Shown piece by piece: positions 23,130-33,773 of a stretch of DNA of 64,000 bases. A model generated the notes under the pieces. The model was given only the letters and a program-made list of their open reading frames with translations. It was not told the origin of the DNA and searched no databases. The position numbers and the translations under genes are program-made. Source of the stretch: Fagopyrum homotropicum (Eukaryota > Streptophyta > Magnoliopsida > Caryophyllales > Polygonaceae); assembly GCA_033239125.1 (NCBI GenBank), contig BSWB01000006.1, positions 30,868,001-30,932,000 of the forward strand, read 5' to 3'. Within the stretch, counting starts at the first letter, position 1, and each line of letters starts with the position of its first letter.

Positions 23130-24025
23130 ATGGTGGAAACTGAATGTGGTTTCTTATGATCTTAGAAGAGAGACACCAAATGAGCTAATCATTTTCTCAA
23201 TCTATTGAACATATTAAGAATTTTTCTAATCATTCTTGTCCATGTAATTCTTCTGAAATTAAGTGGAAGTGTAATTATCATGCATTACATTCATATGAAA
23301 ATATTATCACTTTATAAAAGCTTACAAAAATTTATGGTAGTAGACCAGTTTCTCTTTCCTCTTTCTTTCAGTATTATCATCCTTGTCGAAACGATATTCA
23401 ACTTGACTTATTGGCATGAGGGTCAATACGGATAATCTAAAGTAATATTCAAACCCTGAATAAGACCTTTTTATAGATGGTGGAAACTGAATGTAGTTTC
23501 TCATGAACTTAACAGAGAGCCAACATATAAGCTAATCCTTAACTCAACCTAAATTGAGCATATTCAGTAATTCCCTAATCAGTATTGTCCATGTAATTCT
23601 TCTGAAAATAAGTGGAAGTGTAACTATCATGCATTACATTCTTCTGAAAATATTATCTCTTTATAAAAGCATACAGAAATTTATGGTAGTAGACCAGTTC
23701 CTCTTTCTTTCACTATTATCATCTTTGTTGAAATGATTTTCAACTTGACTTATTGGCATGAGGGTCAAGACGGATAACCTAAAGTAAATTATTCAAACTC
23801 TGAATAAGACATTTCTAAAGATGGTGGAAATTGAATGTACTTTCTCGTGAACTTAACAGATAGCCACCATATAAGCTAATCCTTAACTCAACATACACTG
23901 AGCATATTCAGTATTTTCCTAATCATTCTTGTCCATTTCATTCTTCTAAAATAAGTGGAAGTGTAACTCTAATACATTTCATTCTTCTGATAATATTATC
24001 ACTTTGTAAAAGCATACACAAGCAT
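23130..24025. repeat. ~345-bp tandem repeat, 2.6 copies
   Basis: Units begin ATGGTGGAAACTGAATGTRG at 23130, 23477 and 23821, giving periods of 347 and 344 bp. The third copy breaks off near 24025. Shared internal phrases include TTATGGTAGTAGACCAGTT and ATTGGCATGAGGGTCAA. Copies differ by scattered substitutions and small indels. The array lies inside the Helitron; such elements often carry internal tandem repeats. Confidence 0.9.
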
Positions 24026-24304
24026 ATATTTACAGTTAGATGGTATTAAATAACTATACACACTGAATACCTTGAAAAAACTTGAAAAAAGATTATGTTT
24101 AAGAAAACTCACCAAGATTGATCAAATTATTCTTCACAATTGTGCTGCTGTAATGCTCGAGTTGTTGGATGCTGTTCATAGTTTGTGTATGTTTCTTGTA
24201 TAGTGTTTCGAACAACATTATTTTTTTTATTGAAATTAAACTTTTTTAAATCTTAACTGAATGATATTGTTTTTGAAATGGTCTTATCTTTATGACGATG
24301 ATTA

Positions 24305-27074
24305 TGTAACACCCCAAATTTTGAGAACTCGGGGAGCTACTGGTTAGGACCTCACAGTGGGTCCCGATTTTAGTTTGACAACAATTTTACTTGGATCTTA
24401 CAACAAGGCACAAATGTATTTAAAACAATTTCAAAACATATTATTTTTAATGTATGAATGTACACATGTGACAACCTTACAAAACATATATATAGATACA
24501 TAACATGCATGTCGTATGAGAGACCCCCTGTCCCCATCTAATGAATACGTGGACCCGGCTGACCATCCGTTCTGGATCTCTTTGCAACTGTCTATCTCTA
24601 CAAATCTACAACACGGATAAAACCGTTAGCTAACATTCTATGCATAAGTATAAAGGTAAAAGCACAAACACACAACATACACAATCAACATGCAACACTC
24701 AATCCTTTTTATTATCTTTTAATTAGGTGATATATCATTACTAATGATACTTATTTTGTGACACGAGGGATTCCCAAACCTCGCCCCTATCCCCGTTTAC
24801 CAACGTCGAATGGTACTAATGCATCTGACCGTCTACCTGACTAGGTTGGTTGCAGGGAACCTCCTAGACTCTCGCAAGAGCTAGGCAGATGATGTCACGA
24901 CCCGTTATCATACACTTGGGTCAATTTTGTAAATAATAAAGTCGGCCTAATCCGGTTTCGTTATTTATTATAACTAATAAACACCACTCATACACATTAC
25001 ACTCATACAAGAAGCTAGCTAAGTAAGTCCGTGAACTTACCTGAATCAGATCTCGACTCTCTTAATCACAACTCAATCTGTAACTGTATAACTCAGTTGC
25101 CTGTCAAAGAAGACAAGTGTGCCAGGCTGTCAGCACACTTTCTAGGTAATTAGAAGTCTAAGACTTCTAAGGTAATAGACCCTATTAGAACAGAATTTAA
25201 TACAGTACCAATTTATGGTAAAATGACTATTTTACCCTTGGTCCCGAAACTTCCAAAAATTCCATAATTCATGTCTAAACTCTTATTTGAGACAAAAGAG
25301 TCATATTCTAACTCCTAAAGATGTGTTTGGTTACAAAATGACAATTTACCCATTTTCCTGTTTTCGGAAAGATCGTTAAGGTCCAACTTCGGCTTCAAAT
25401 ATAAAATTCGAATAATCTTATAAAAATTCCGAAATAATTCCCTAGATCATCTATGATGTCTCATCTACTCCTAGGAGCAAGAATTTTTTAAAACTGTTCA
25501 ATCATCACTTCTACAAAAATTTCCAAAGTTGGTTACAACACTTAAAATTTTCTATACTTAGCCAAAATCTAAGTATGTTTTCTAACTGTACAACAAGTCC
25601 ACTTTGAGTCTTTATAAATCTAAATCCCACCGTTGGATTCATCCCAACTTTTGACATATTAACCTATGCATGGTACAAAACAACATCCCAAAAACTGAAC
25701 GGTGGATCTTATCTCTAAGGTATCGAAAAGTATGCTCAAACTTGACCGATCAACATAGTTTCTGAAAATTCAGCAAAGACTTAACAAAACATCACACTGT
25801 CTTAACTTTGAAAAATCATAACTCCTAAACCACTTGCTGGATATATTCAAAATTTAAATATGTTCTACTACCATATGCCAACTATATCATATCCAAAATT
25901 CAAGTCCAACAGAGATCAAAAGTCTATTCAAAACTATCTCACAAAACAGCATCACATGCTGTTTTTCCCAACACTCAGCACAGTTATAAAAACTGCATGA
26001 GAAATCAACTTTGAAACATTATAACTCTCCAACCGTAACTCCGATTCCTCTAAAATTTTAGTATGCCTTACTATGAAATACCGTCTATGACATATCCGAA
26101 AACCAGCCAAAAAGAATGAGTTTAGCATATCTAAATCTGGCCCAGAAGTTGGATTCTCGACACAGTTTCGAAAATTTAAAAAAATGTTGAAACTTCACAG
26201 ATCTATAGATAGTAACTCCAAGTCAGGTTAAGGGAGGTTTAAATCTCGATCAGGACCTGAGGAAGAAGGGACGTAGGAGAGGAGAAGGAAGTCTAGACTC
26301 ACCTTGGTCCGGAAGCAGTTAGGGTCGAGGGAGTAGCAGCTTCGACCGATGTTTAATATCGATGAAGAGGGAGGCTAACTTTACTTTCCGGTCTCCGTCG
26401 ATATAGCGTAACTGCACTCAAGGACGAGGAAGGGTACGGTTTACACATGTGATTCGATGGTCCGGTATAGGGAGGGAAAAGGCCTGACTTACCTTAATGA
26501 AGAAGCTGCTTCATCGTCGCCGATGGAGCGCCACCTATCCACTTCCGAGGATGACACTTCACAGCTTTTGGTTTGCTAGTGATGTGTTGTGATGGTTGTT
26601 TGCAACTTCTGGACTAGAAGAAACAAGGAGGTAGCGAGAATAGAGGACGGCTAAGACATTCCAAGCAGATCGTGGTGGTTGGGCGAATATAAACAGCCGG
26701 CGAGAAGCTCGTGAGTCTCGTGCTTGTGCTGAAGCGGAAACAAGATATGGCCCATTGTTTGATATATTGAGGTGGAGCTATCTTTTAGTCTGCAGAAGAA
26801 AGAAATGGAAATGGGCCATGAAACCATTTGTTTGAAGAATAAGGAATGATGCCCTCTAATGGGCCCATCACTAAGGGAGGAGACGAACTAGGCCTGGTTG
26901 AAAGAAGACAATGCTTTGGCCCGTCAGTTTTGTGAAGGAAAGGAGGAAATTGGGTCCATCCGGCTGGTTATAGAATTAAAGAGGCGTGACCTTAGATCCC
27001 GAAACGTTCGATTTGCTCCGATAATTGAAACTCGACTTGAAATTCCGAAATGTATAAAAATTTCGGGTATTACA
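24305..27074 (-). mobile_element. Solo LTR of a Tekay-like Gypsy family (GATTA duplication)
   Basis: The sequence starts TGTAACACCCCAAATTTTGA and ends GGGTATTACA. The identical pentamer GATTA lies on both sides (24300-24304 and 27075-27079). At 2770 bp with no internal region it is a solo LTR, left by recombination between two LTRs. Orientation is minus, judged by its end matching the + strand LTR end at 50290-50313. It shares long stretches with the LTR at 47135-50313, including the GGACCCGGCTGACCATCCG region. Degenerate internal repeats occur at about 25690-26160 (ATATCATATCCAAAATTCAAG, AACAGCATCACATGCTGTTT). It lies inside the Helitron. Confidence 0.92.
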
Positions 27075-27079
27075 GATTA

Positions 27080-28200
27080 TATCTATTAATTTATTCTAGA
27101 TATTTATCAAATCTTTGTGACGAATAATCGATTGCTGAATGGATTTAGTTACTTTGTGACATATCTAAATGTGATTATTGATTAGTTGTAATCAAACTAT
27201 TTAAATGAATATATTGTTAGTTATTATAAAAATAGTGTACATTAGGTAGATATATAATTAGGTAAATAGATAATAATAGTACTATATAGGATTGTTTTCA
27301 TTCTCATTAAATTAAATTGTGATATAAGATCATAACAGAGTAACTACTACATAATAATATGAAGGTAAATATACGCACCTACATAAGAACTACAATAATT
27401 TATGATAACAATCCAATATATAAAAATCTGGGAAAAATGTTATTGTTGCATCTATGTCTCTCACTGGATAAGCCTTCTTTGTTGCAGGAATGAATTTGTG
27501 TGATTTAGAAGATCTTTTATTATTAACAATATCATCTTATTAATAGGTTAGTTTGTTAGGATCCGTATTAGATTATTGAAATTAGTCGTCGTCTTCTTTG
27601 TGTTAGTGGTCCAGTATTTTCATAAATGTTGTTCGTTTGTTCAATGCTAATGGATACTATGACAGAAATGGTGTTCGATTGTTAAAATAGTGTGGTGTTG
27701 AATTATTAATATGGTCTAAAGCTTTCATGGAATGATATTGTCAATTAATATGGTTCGAAGCTTTTATGAATACTGTGAAAGAAATGGTGTTCGATTGTTC
27801 AGATTTTGATTAAAGCTTTCATGGAATGATATGTTAAAATGTGATGGTGTTGGTTTCTTAATAATAGTGTGTAACTCTCATGGTTTGATATTGGGATTTA
27901 ATTACAGGTTATTCAATTGCTATAAGATCCTGTGAGATGTAGATGGCGTGAGGCTGATCCAAATTTGTGATGAATATGGTGTCAAGGTGTATTAATTATG
28001 GTGTTATGCATATGTATGTTATTAGTTAACAGGGTGGATTAGAAATTAGTGATGTGTAATTATTTATGATGATTAGGCACGATGATGTGTAAAATATATT
28101 AATTAAAGATTAAAATTATTAGTTAATGATGGCATTATTGTAATTAAATTGTGGCAGATTTGTAATTTTTTGCCAAAAAATCCTAGGTGGATAGGTTAAT
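27080..28200. repeat. 5' arm of the Helitron with short repeated blocks
   Basis: AT-rich, no gene recognised. Between about 27620 and 27860 a block of roughly 80-115 bp recurs imperfectly (GAAATGGTGTTCGATTGTT, then AAAGCTTTCATGGAATGATA). The subterminal segment CCTAGGTGGATAGGTTAATG near 28182 resembles sequence commonly found near plant Helitron 5' ends. Confidence 0.5.
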
Positions 28201-28247
28201 GGGTTGACATGTGGCATTAAGGGGTGTGTTTTAGTAGTATATATAGA

Positions 28248-29200
28248 TATAAAAATATTATTTCGGGATATATTGTTTGAAATACGATTACATTTTATAG
28301 CGTTGAAACACCAAATAAGAACGCGTAAACTTAATTACCCAAGTGTACAACGCTCATTAACATACAACACACTAATATATTCTATATCCGGTAAATATAC
28401 CTTGTATATTCTATAAAATATAGCATCATATACAGTAAAAAGTGAAAAGGTTGTGCTCCATAACATACAACATCTAATACATGAAACATCCATTAACTAT
28501 ATCATGTATATTCTGAAATTATATCGTTCCTATTCGGTGATTAGTACACTTATTAATCCATCATATTATGCATGGTAAACGGTGTTAGCATACAAGATAA
28601 AGATCTTCTTCCAATGGCTGTTGTGTTTTACTCAATGTAGTAAAAGAATTGTCCAAAACAACATATAAAAAAGAGTTTTGACAATGTAAAATAGTGCTTT
28701 GACATTAATAAAGACAATAGTGTCAAACACAATAATCCCTACAAAAGTGTTCAAAATATCCAAATAGAGAAAGAAACGGTAGAATATAGTTTTGACAAAG
28801 TGTAGCAAAACAGTTGTCCAAAGCAACATATCAAGATAGCTACTTGGATGGTCTATTCATCATCATCCTTAGCGTTGTTAATCTTCAACGCCCCTCTAGC
28901 AACCATACACTGTATTTCTGGCATCATTGTGTGCTCAGACCAATGGAGCAAAGTATATAAATATCTGACTCGTCAAAAGATTCTTGAATTGAAACGGCCT
29001 TCCTTTTCCCACTTCTAATCTGTTGTTTCTTGTTTGACACCGTCTTGTTTTCTGAACACAACAATCAAACAATAACGAATATAATTCATCTTATTCATGA
29101 ATATTTCATAAGCATAGCCAATGGCTCATTTGACAAGGCATGGAGAACAATCAAACAATAACGAATATAATTCATCTTTTAGAAATTTTATCAAGTTTCG
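28248..29200. other. Right arm of the outer element, no gene recognised
   Basis: AT-rich. A block with GTCCAAARCAACATAT and AGTTTTGACAAWGT occurs near 28651-28690 and again near 28790-28830, an old local duplication. No domain-bearing frame is visible. Confidence 0.35.
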
Positions 29201-29206
29201 TATCAA

Positions 29207-29645
29207 ATATAAAAAATAATGTCCATCAACACCAATCATATATGAGCAGGCAAGTGTATAATGACTTAAACATAACTCGTATTCGACAAGGCATGGGAGA
29301 ACATTCAACAAAATTGGACTATCAACCCAAATTCATCAACATAAAGAAATAGCCATTTAGTTGGCAACATTCATTAACAATGGACTACCGAATATAAAAA
29401 CCTATAGCCATTAACACTAATCACATATGAACAGGCAAGTGAATAATGGCTCAAGCATAACTCGCATTCGACCAGGCATGAACAACATTCAACAACAATG
29501 GCTTATCAACCCAAATTCGACAATAATACTTCAAGCTCATCAACAATAATCAATAGACATTCGGTTGGCATCATTCAACAACAATGGACTAACGAATATA
29601 AAAATCATTACTCATTAACACCACTCATATATGGACAGACAAGCA
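29207..29645. repeat. ~190-bp degenerate tandem repeat
   Basis: Units start ATATAAAAAAT near 29207, ATATAAAAACC near 29392 and ATATAAAAATC near 29597. The first two full units share TATGARCAGGCAAGTG, CATAACTCGYATTCGAC and TATCAACCCAAATTC. The third is partial. The array lies in the right arm of the outer element. Confidence 0.75.
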
Positions 29646-30003
29646 GAATACAACGATAACAGTACCTCGTGTGACGGATGGGTTGCGGCTAGTCGAAGAA
29701 TACCCTAATCTGTGTAGCAATCGACAATGAACAGGATATTAAGATGCAGAACGCCGAATACCGGCGCTTCTAGAACCGAATACAGACAATGAACAAGATA
29801 TTAAGATGCAGAACTCCGAATACCGATGCTCCCAGAACCGAATGCGGAATCGAGTACGAACACAACACCGGCGACTCCAATGGCGCTGAAGACCGGAAGA
29901 AGAAGTAGAGGACGAAGATAACTACAACAAAATTAGGGATTTCGTTACTTTTAACCGCAAAAAAACCCTAATTTGTAGAAACGAAACAGAAAGTTCATCA
30001 ACA

Positions 30004-30217
30004 ATGGACATTACCTCGAGCGACGGCGGGGAAAGGCGAACACAATACCTAGTGTAGAATGGATGGGAGAAAAAAGTTCCTGCTCCACAGACGGCGGCGA
30101 ATAATGGAAATGGACATTACCTCGAGCGACGGCGGGGAAAGGTGAACACAATACCTAGTGTAGAATGGATGGGGGAAAAAAGCTCATGCTCCACAGATGG
30201 CGGCGAATAATGGAAGA
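30004..30217. repeat. 106-bp tandem duplication
   Basis: ATGGACATTACCTCGAGCGA at 30004 recurs at 30110. The two 106-bp copies differ at only a few positions (for example GGCGAAC versus GGTGAAC). The GC-rich sequence, including CGACGGCGGGGAAAGG, resembles a 5'-UTR or promoter region. Confidence 0.85.
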
Positions 30218-30527
30218 AGATAGCGGCACCAATGGTCTCCTTCAGTTCAAAAACAGGGGATTCTGCTTTGGAGGAAGAAGCGGGATACAAAAATAACCGT
30301 AAAAAGATTTAATTGTTTTATTTAAGGGAAATTTTAAAATTGGGGATAATTATGGAGAGGATTGTTTGACACGTGCTATCACTTCCAAAATTACGATTAA
30401 ATTTTTTTAAAAATTTTTTATTTATTAAACTATTGCTTAATCTCAGTCATCCATTATAATGATCTAACGAATATAATTCGTTCTCATTGAACACTATAAG
30501 GGTTGTTTACATGAGAGTCAATATCTA

Positions 30528-30529
<2 letters not shown>

Positions 30530-30576
<47 letters not shown>
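30530..30576. repeat. (AT)n microsatellite between two family members
   Basis: An AT run of about 47 bp separates the right terminus of the outer element (ends 30521) from the left terminus of the small element at about 30585. Confidence 0.95.
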
Positions 30577-30583
<7 letters not shown>

Positions 30584-30584
30584 G

Positions 30585-30813
30585 AGGTTGACTCCCATGT
30601 AAACAACTCTTACCATGTAAAATGAGAACAAATTGTATCCGTTAGATCGCTAAATAGATGACTGAGATTAGGGGATATTAAAGGGAAAAAATCGTGTTAT
30701 TAATGGAAGATAAAATTCTCCGGACCTGACTCTATATATTTGGCAGTATAGTCACATATATTCGGTGTTTACATGTTCACATGGTAAGAGCTGTATACAT
30801 ACGAGTCAGGATC
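30585..30813. mobile_element. Small MITE of the same inverted-terminus family
   Basis: The left end GTTGACTCCCATGTAAACAA (from 30587) and the reverse complement of the right end, CTGACTCGTATGTATACAGC (from 30811), match at about 25 of 30 positions through CTCTTACCATG. The length is about 230 bp. The adjoining segment AGATCGCTAAATAGATGACT resembles the inner sequence of the right terminus at 30440-30470, so the two are related. It is flanked by TA-rich sequence and has no coding capacity. Confidence 0.7.
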
Positions 30814-31394
30814 TATATATATTCGTTATATTGTTGCGTGTCATTTTGATAGTGTTTTGTTGACTTGGTTATGTTAGGACAAGGATGGTGGAAATGATTG
30901 CCAAGGATTTAGTGCCTTCTAAGAAATTGGAATGATTTGAGATCGAGGATGTCCTTTTGGATATGGAAAAGAGAAATGTTGTGAATCCTTTCCGCTCTCA
31001 AGTTGGACCATGTTTTATGGGAACACAAGCCTAAGGGGTTATTCAAGAAAGAAGATACAATGGATGCATGTCAAGCCAATACATGGTCGTTTGATAATGC
31101 TTTATGTCGCGCTATAATCCTTAGGGGTATGTCATCATACTTAATTGACATTTATAAAGATGTTGATTCCGCGAAAGAATTATGTGATTTGCTTAAAATT
31201 GAGTACTATGGAATGATGCATGAAATGATATTCTATAATTACAAGATAGAAGAGAATCGTTCAATGGAAAGTCAATTCTTTGAGATCAAAAATATCTTAG
31301 GTTGTATGACGAAGTTCAACGGGTGGTTTGAAAAATCAATTTCGGTGGGTATAATCATTCATAAGTGTCCGTCTTCATGGAATGACTTTAAGAG

Positions 31395-33631
31395 TGTAAC
31401 ACCCCGAATCCGCGGGATATCGGGATGCTACGGGCGAGACCTCACAATGGGTCCCGACCCTTAACTTGACAACAATTTCACCGGACCTTTCCAACATGGC
31501 ACAAATAAAGGCAAAAACGTAAATCATTTTTAATGCAAAATGATGAGAAACCCGAAAGAATGCAACAACAAACTTCAGCCGAGATACAACTCAAACCAAA
31601 CGCCAAACAAGCGGCACACGAAACGTAATAACCGAAAGACAAAACACAACACAACTCCAACTCAAAACCCTTCCTAAAATGTATGGACCCCGGCTGCCCA
31701 CCCTTCCGGATCTCTCGGAGCATGCCTAACCTACAAGGCAAACTACAACAAGCGGTTTGAAACCGTTAGCTCACATTCGAAGCATTAGAATTAATGGAAA
31801 AGGCACAAACACAAGTAAATCATCATAGTCACACAACATACTCAAAAGCACACAAATCCAGTTTATTACCCTAATTCAACTTCTTTTGTGACACGAGAAT
31901 CTCCCGAAACTCGCCTCGGTCCCTTCTTCCGGCAATGGAACGGTGCGGATGCCTCCGACCGTCTAACCAGCACGGGCCAGTCGCCGAGAACCTCCTACCT
32001 CTCGCAAGAGGTAGGCAGTGATGTCACCGCCCGTTATCATACACTTGGACCAAACAATATAAAGGTCGGTAATCCTATTTCCGGTTTAGTTGTTATAGAC
32101 AATAAATAATAAACACACACCACCCAACACACATCAACGCTAATACAAAGAATACGAGCTAAGTAAGTCCGAAGACTTACCTCGTCACCACACTCAACTC
32201 ACAACACTCTCGCTTCCTTAAGGGAGAAAAACCATAACCTACTTACAAGAAGATAACTATATCAACAACAACCCACTCACAATAGAAGTCTAAGACTTTT
32301 ATACAAATGATCAACGCAAGACCATTTGACTCTCAAATTCTAGGACCGCATCCTAGAATCCCTCATGCTCATATCACACTCAACAAGCTAGAAGTCCTAA
32401 GACTTCTAAACCCTCGGATCTCGCAAGCTCAAAACTCACAACACCACTAGGATAACATTCCTAGTCTCAACAACGTCAAAGGTAACACTCTTTGCTAGGA
32501 TACGCATATCCTAGCCCACAACCTCACAACCACAACTCACAATCTCACTCTCACAAGTCTCACAAGAGAAAACCTACACTCATCCCACGAGTCAACTCAG
32601 AACATACATCCACCAACCTTAGAACATAACAAGATCCTCGAACACTCACCTAAGGTGCAAGCCACTACTTGGCATTCTCATCAATCCTAGGTTCAATCCT
32701 AGCATGATACTATCATCAACCCTCTCTAAGATCAACTAAGAATACATACTCAAGGTAGGGAACTCATCAAGCAAAGGCACGGGATTGGAAGGAAGAAGAG
32801 CAGCCGTGAAAGGGAGGAGAAGACCGCACGGGAAGACAGACAAAGGTTGCAGCCGCCCCTGCGGCCTGGTCTGGCCGCCCCCTCGGGCCTGGTCTGGCCG
32901 CCCCCTCGGGCCTGGTCTGGCCGCCCCTGCGGCCTGGGCTGGCCGCCCCTGCGACTCAGGCTGGCCGCCCCCGCGGTCGAACAGCAGTGGCCGATTCTTC
33001 GCCGGTTCTTCGGTGGTTTCTCGATGTGTTGATGCCTCCTAGCTTCCTTGCTCCACAATATATGTTCTCCACACACAAAAGCAACACACAAAGCTTCCCA
33101 AACTCGATCCCAAACACATGCAAGTCAAAGGGAAGAAAGAGAAACAAGGTAAAGCTATGGCTTCCACCATTGAAGTTTGAGGAGGAAGATGATGGTGAAG
33201 GAAGGGAAAGAAGATGACTTACCCATCCAAACGGATCTACAAGGACACCAAAGCTGGATAACTCACACACAAGAGGGAGGGAAAGAGGAGGCCTCCATGG
33301 AAGAGCTTCCAAATTCCAAGCACAAGCAAAAAGAGAGTGTGGATGAGGAGGAGTCAATTTTACGCAAGAGAGGAATGAGGGGTGAGAGAGAGAGAGAGAG
33401 AGAAGGAAAGATGGCTGTCACAAAAAGAGGGAGCTCAAAGGTCAGCTGACCCATTCTCCCAAAAACGCTAGGAACCGAGGGGTCCAAAAGCGAGGTGAAA
33501 AACGAGAGGTCGGAACGGGAATTTGGAATAAACCCGACGCTCAGAACTTCGTGCCTGTGGGAAAACTGAGTTGCGCCAGCGGGAAGGTCGTTAAACCTCT
33601 AAACACCCGGAATAAAATTCCGGATGTTACA
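31395..33631 (-). mobile_element. Solo LTR of a second Tekay-like Gypsy family (AAGAG duplication)
   Basis: It starts TGTAACACCCCGAATCCGCG and ends CCGGATGTTACA, flanked by AAGAG at 31390-31394 and 33632-33636. The length is 2237 bp. It carries the conserved islands seen in the other LTRs: GACCTCACAATGGGTCCCGA, TGTGACACGAG and GTGATGTCACCGCCCGTTAT. A GC-rich minisatellite lies at about 32845-32973, and a (GA)n tract near 33385-33402. It is more diverged from 24305-27074 and 47135-50313 than those are from each other. Confidence 0.92.
32845..32973. repeat. 22-23-bp GC-rich minisatellite inside an LTR
   Basis: About five copies of a unit like CCTGGTCTGGCCGCCCCTGC repeat head to tail with variants (CCCTCGGG, CCTGCGGC, CCTGCGAC). 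The tract is the most GC-rich stretch of this LTR. Both strands appear coding only because of the repeat. Confidence 0.88.
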
Positions 33632-33773
33632 AAGAGCCTTATGACGTGGTTGCTAACTGATGGATTATTTCTAGAAAAACTAGAACACAATGAACTCTTT
33701 TGGGAGAAGTTGAACTTGTTCGACAAAGTACAAACGGAACAAATATTCCCGAAGGAGGAATAATTTTAATATA

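Larger units (their letters stand above)
9888..28247 (-). mobile_element. Non-autonomous Helitron, interrupted by nested LTR elements
   Basis: On the minus strand the 5' terminus begins TCTATATATACTACTAAAAC at 28247, with an A just outside. The 3' terminus has a short hairpin with CCCG and CGGG arms (about 9899-9914) followed seven bases later by CTAG at 9888-9891, with a T outside. Helitrons characteristically start with TC, end with a hairpin plus CTRR, and insert between A and T. All of these are met. Without the nested insertions the body is about 5.2 kb. No Rep or helicase domain was recognised, so the element would need enzymes supplied in trans. It contains 345-bp tandem repeats and a long TA tract. 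Pairing these two ends as one element is inferred from orientation and flanks. Confidence 0.7.
8964..30521. mobile_element. Outer element with 46-bp inverted termini (MULE or Helentron-like candidate)
   Basis: The left terminus 8964-9009 (starts TTGGCTCCCATGTAAACAAC) and the reverse complement of 30476-30521 (starts TTGACTCTCATGTAAACAAC) match at 43 of 46 positions. Both ends abut AT-rich microsatellites, so a target duplication cannot be read. Removing the Helitron (9888-28247) leaves about 3.2 kb. The left arm has a short three-exon open frame, and the right arm has GC-rich promoter-like sequence and tandem repeats. No transposase domain is certain. The ends could instead belong to two separate family members in opposite orientation. 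A third family copy lies at about 30585-30813. Confidence 0.5.
30985..33763 (+). pseudogene. Copia gag (UBN2-type) fragment split by a solo LTR
   Basis: The left part (30985-31394) encodes a Copia-type gag polyprotein segment. It reads ALKLDHVLWEHKPKGL, then CRAIILRGMSSYLIDIYKDV, SAKELCDLLKIEYYG and IIHKCPSSWNDFK. These match the order of conserved blocks in plant UBN2 gag domains (RGHILNGMSD, SAKELWD, LPPSWKDFK). A solo LTR interrupts the frame at 31395. When the AAGAG duplication is counted once, the frame continues without a shift at 33637 (LMTWLLTDGLFLEKLEHNE) to TAA at 33761-33763. The frame was therefore open at this point when the LTR element arrived. Upstream of 30985 the frame is already broken (TGA at 30982-30984). 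No LTRs for the Copia fragment were seen. Gag would package RNA in cytoplasmic particles; this copy is inactive. Confidence 0.75.

Noticed and set aside
9820..28290. Similar phrases CGGGATATATTRTTTGAAATA on both flanks of the Helitron as a long target duplication
   Set aside because: Helitrons do not make target duplications. The two phrases lie at different distances from the ends (about 38 bp left, about 18 bp right), so chance or an older repeat is more likely.
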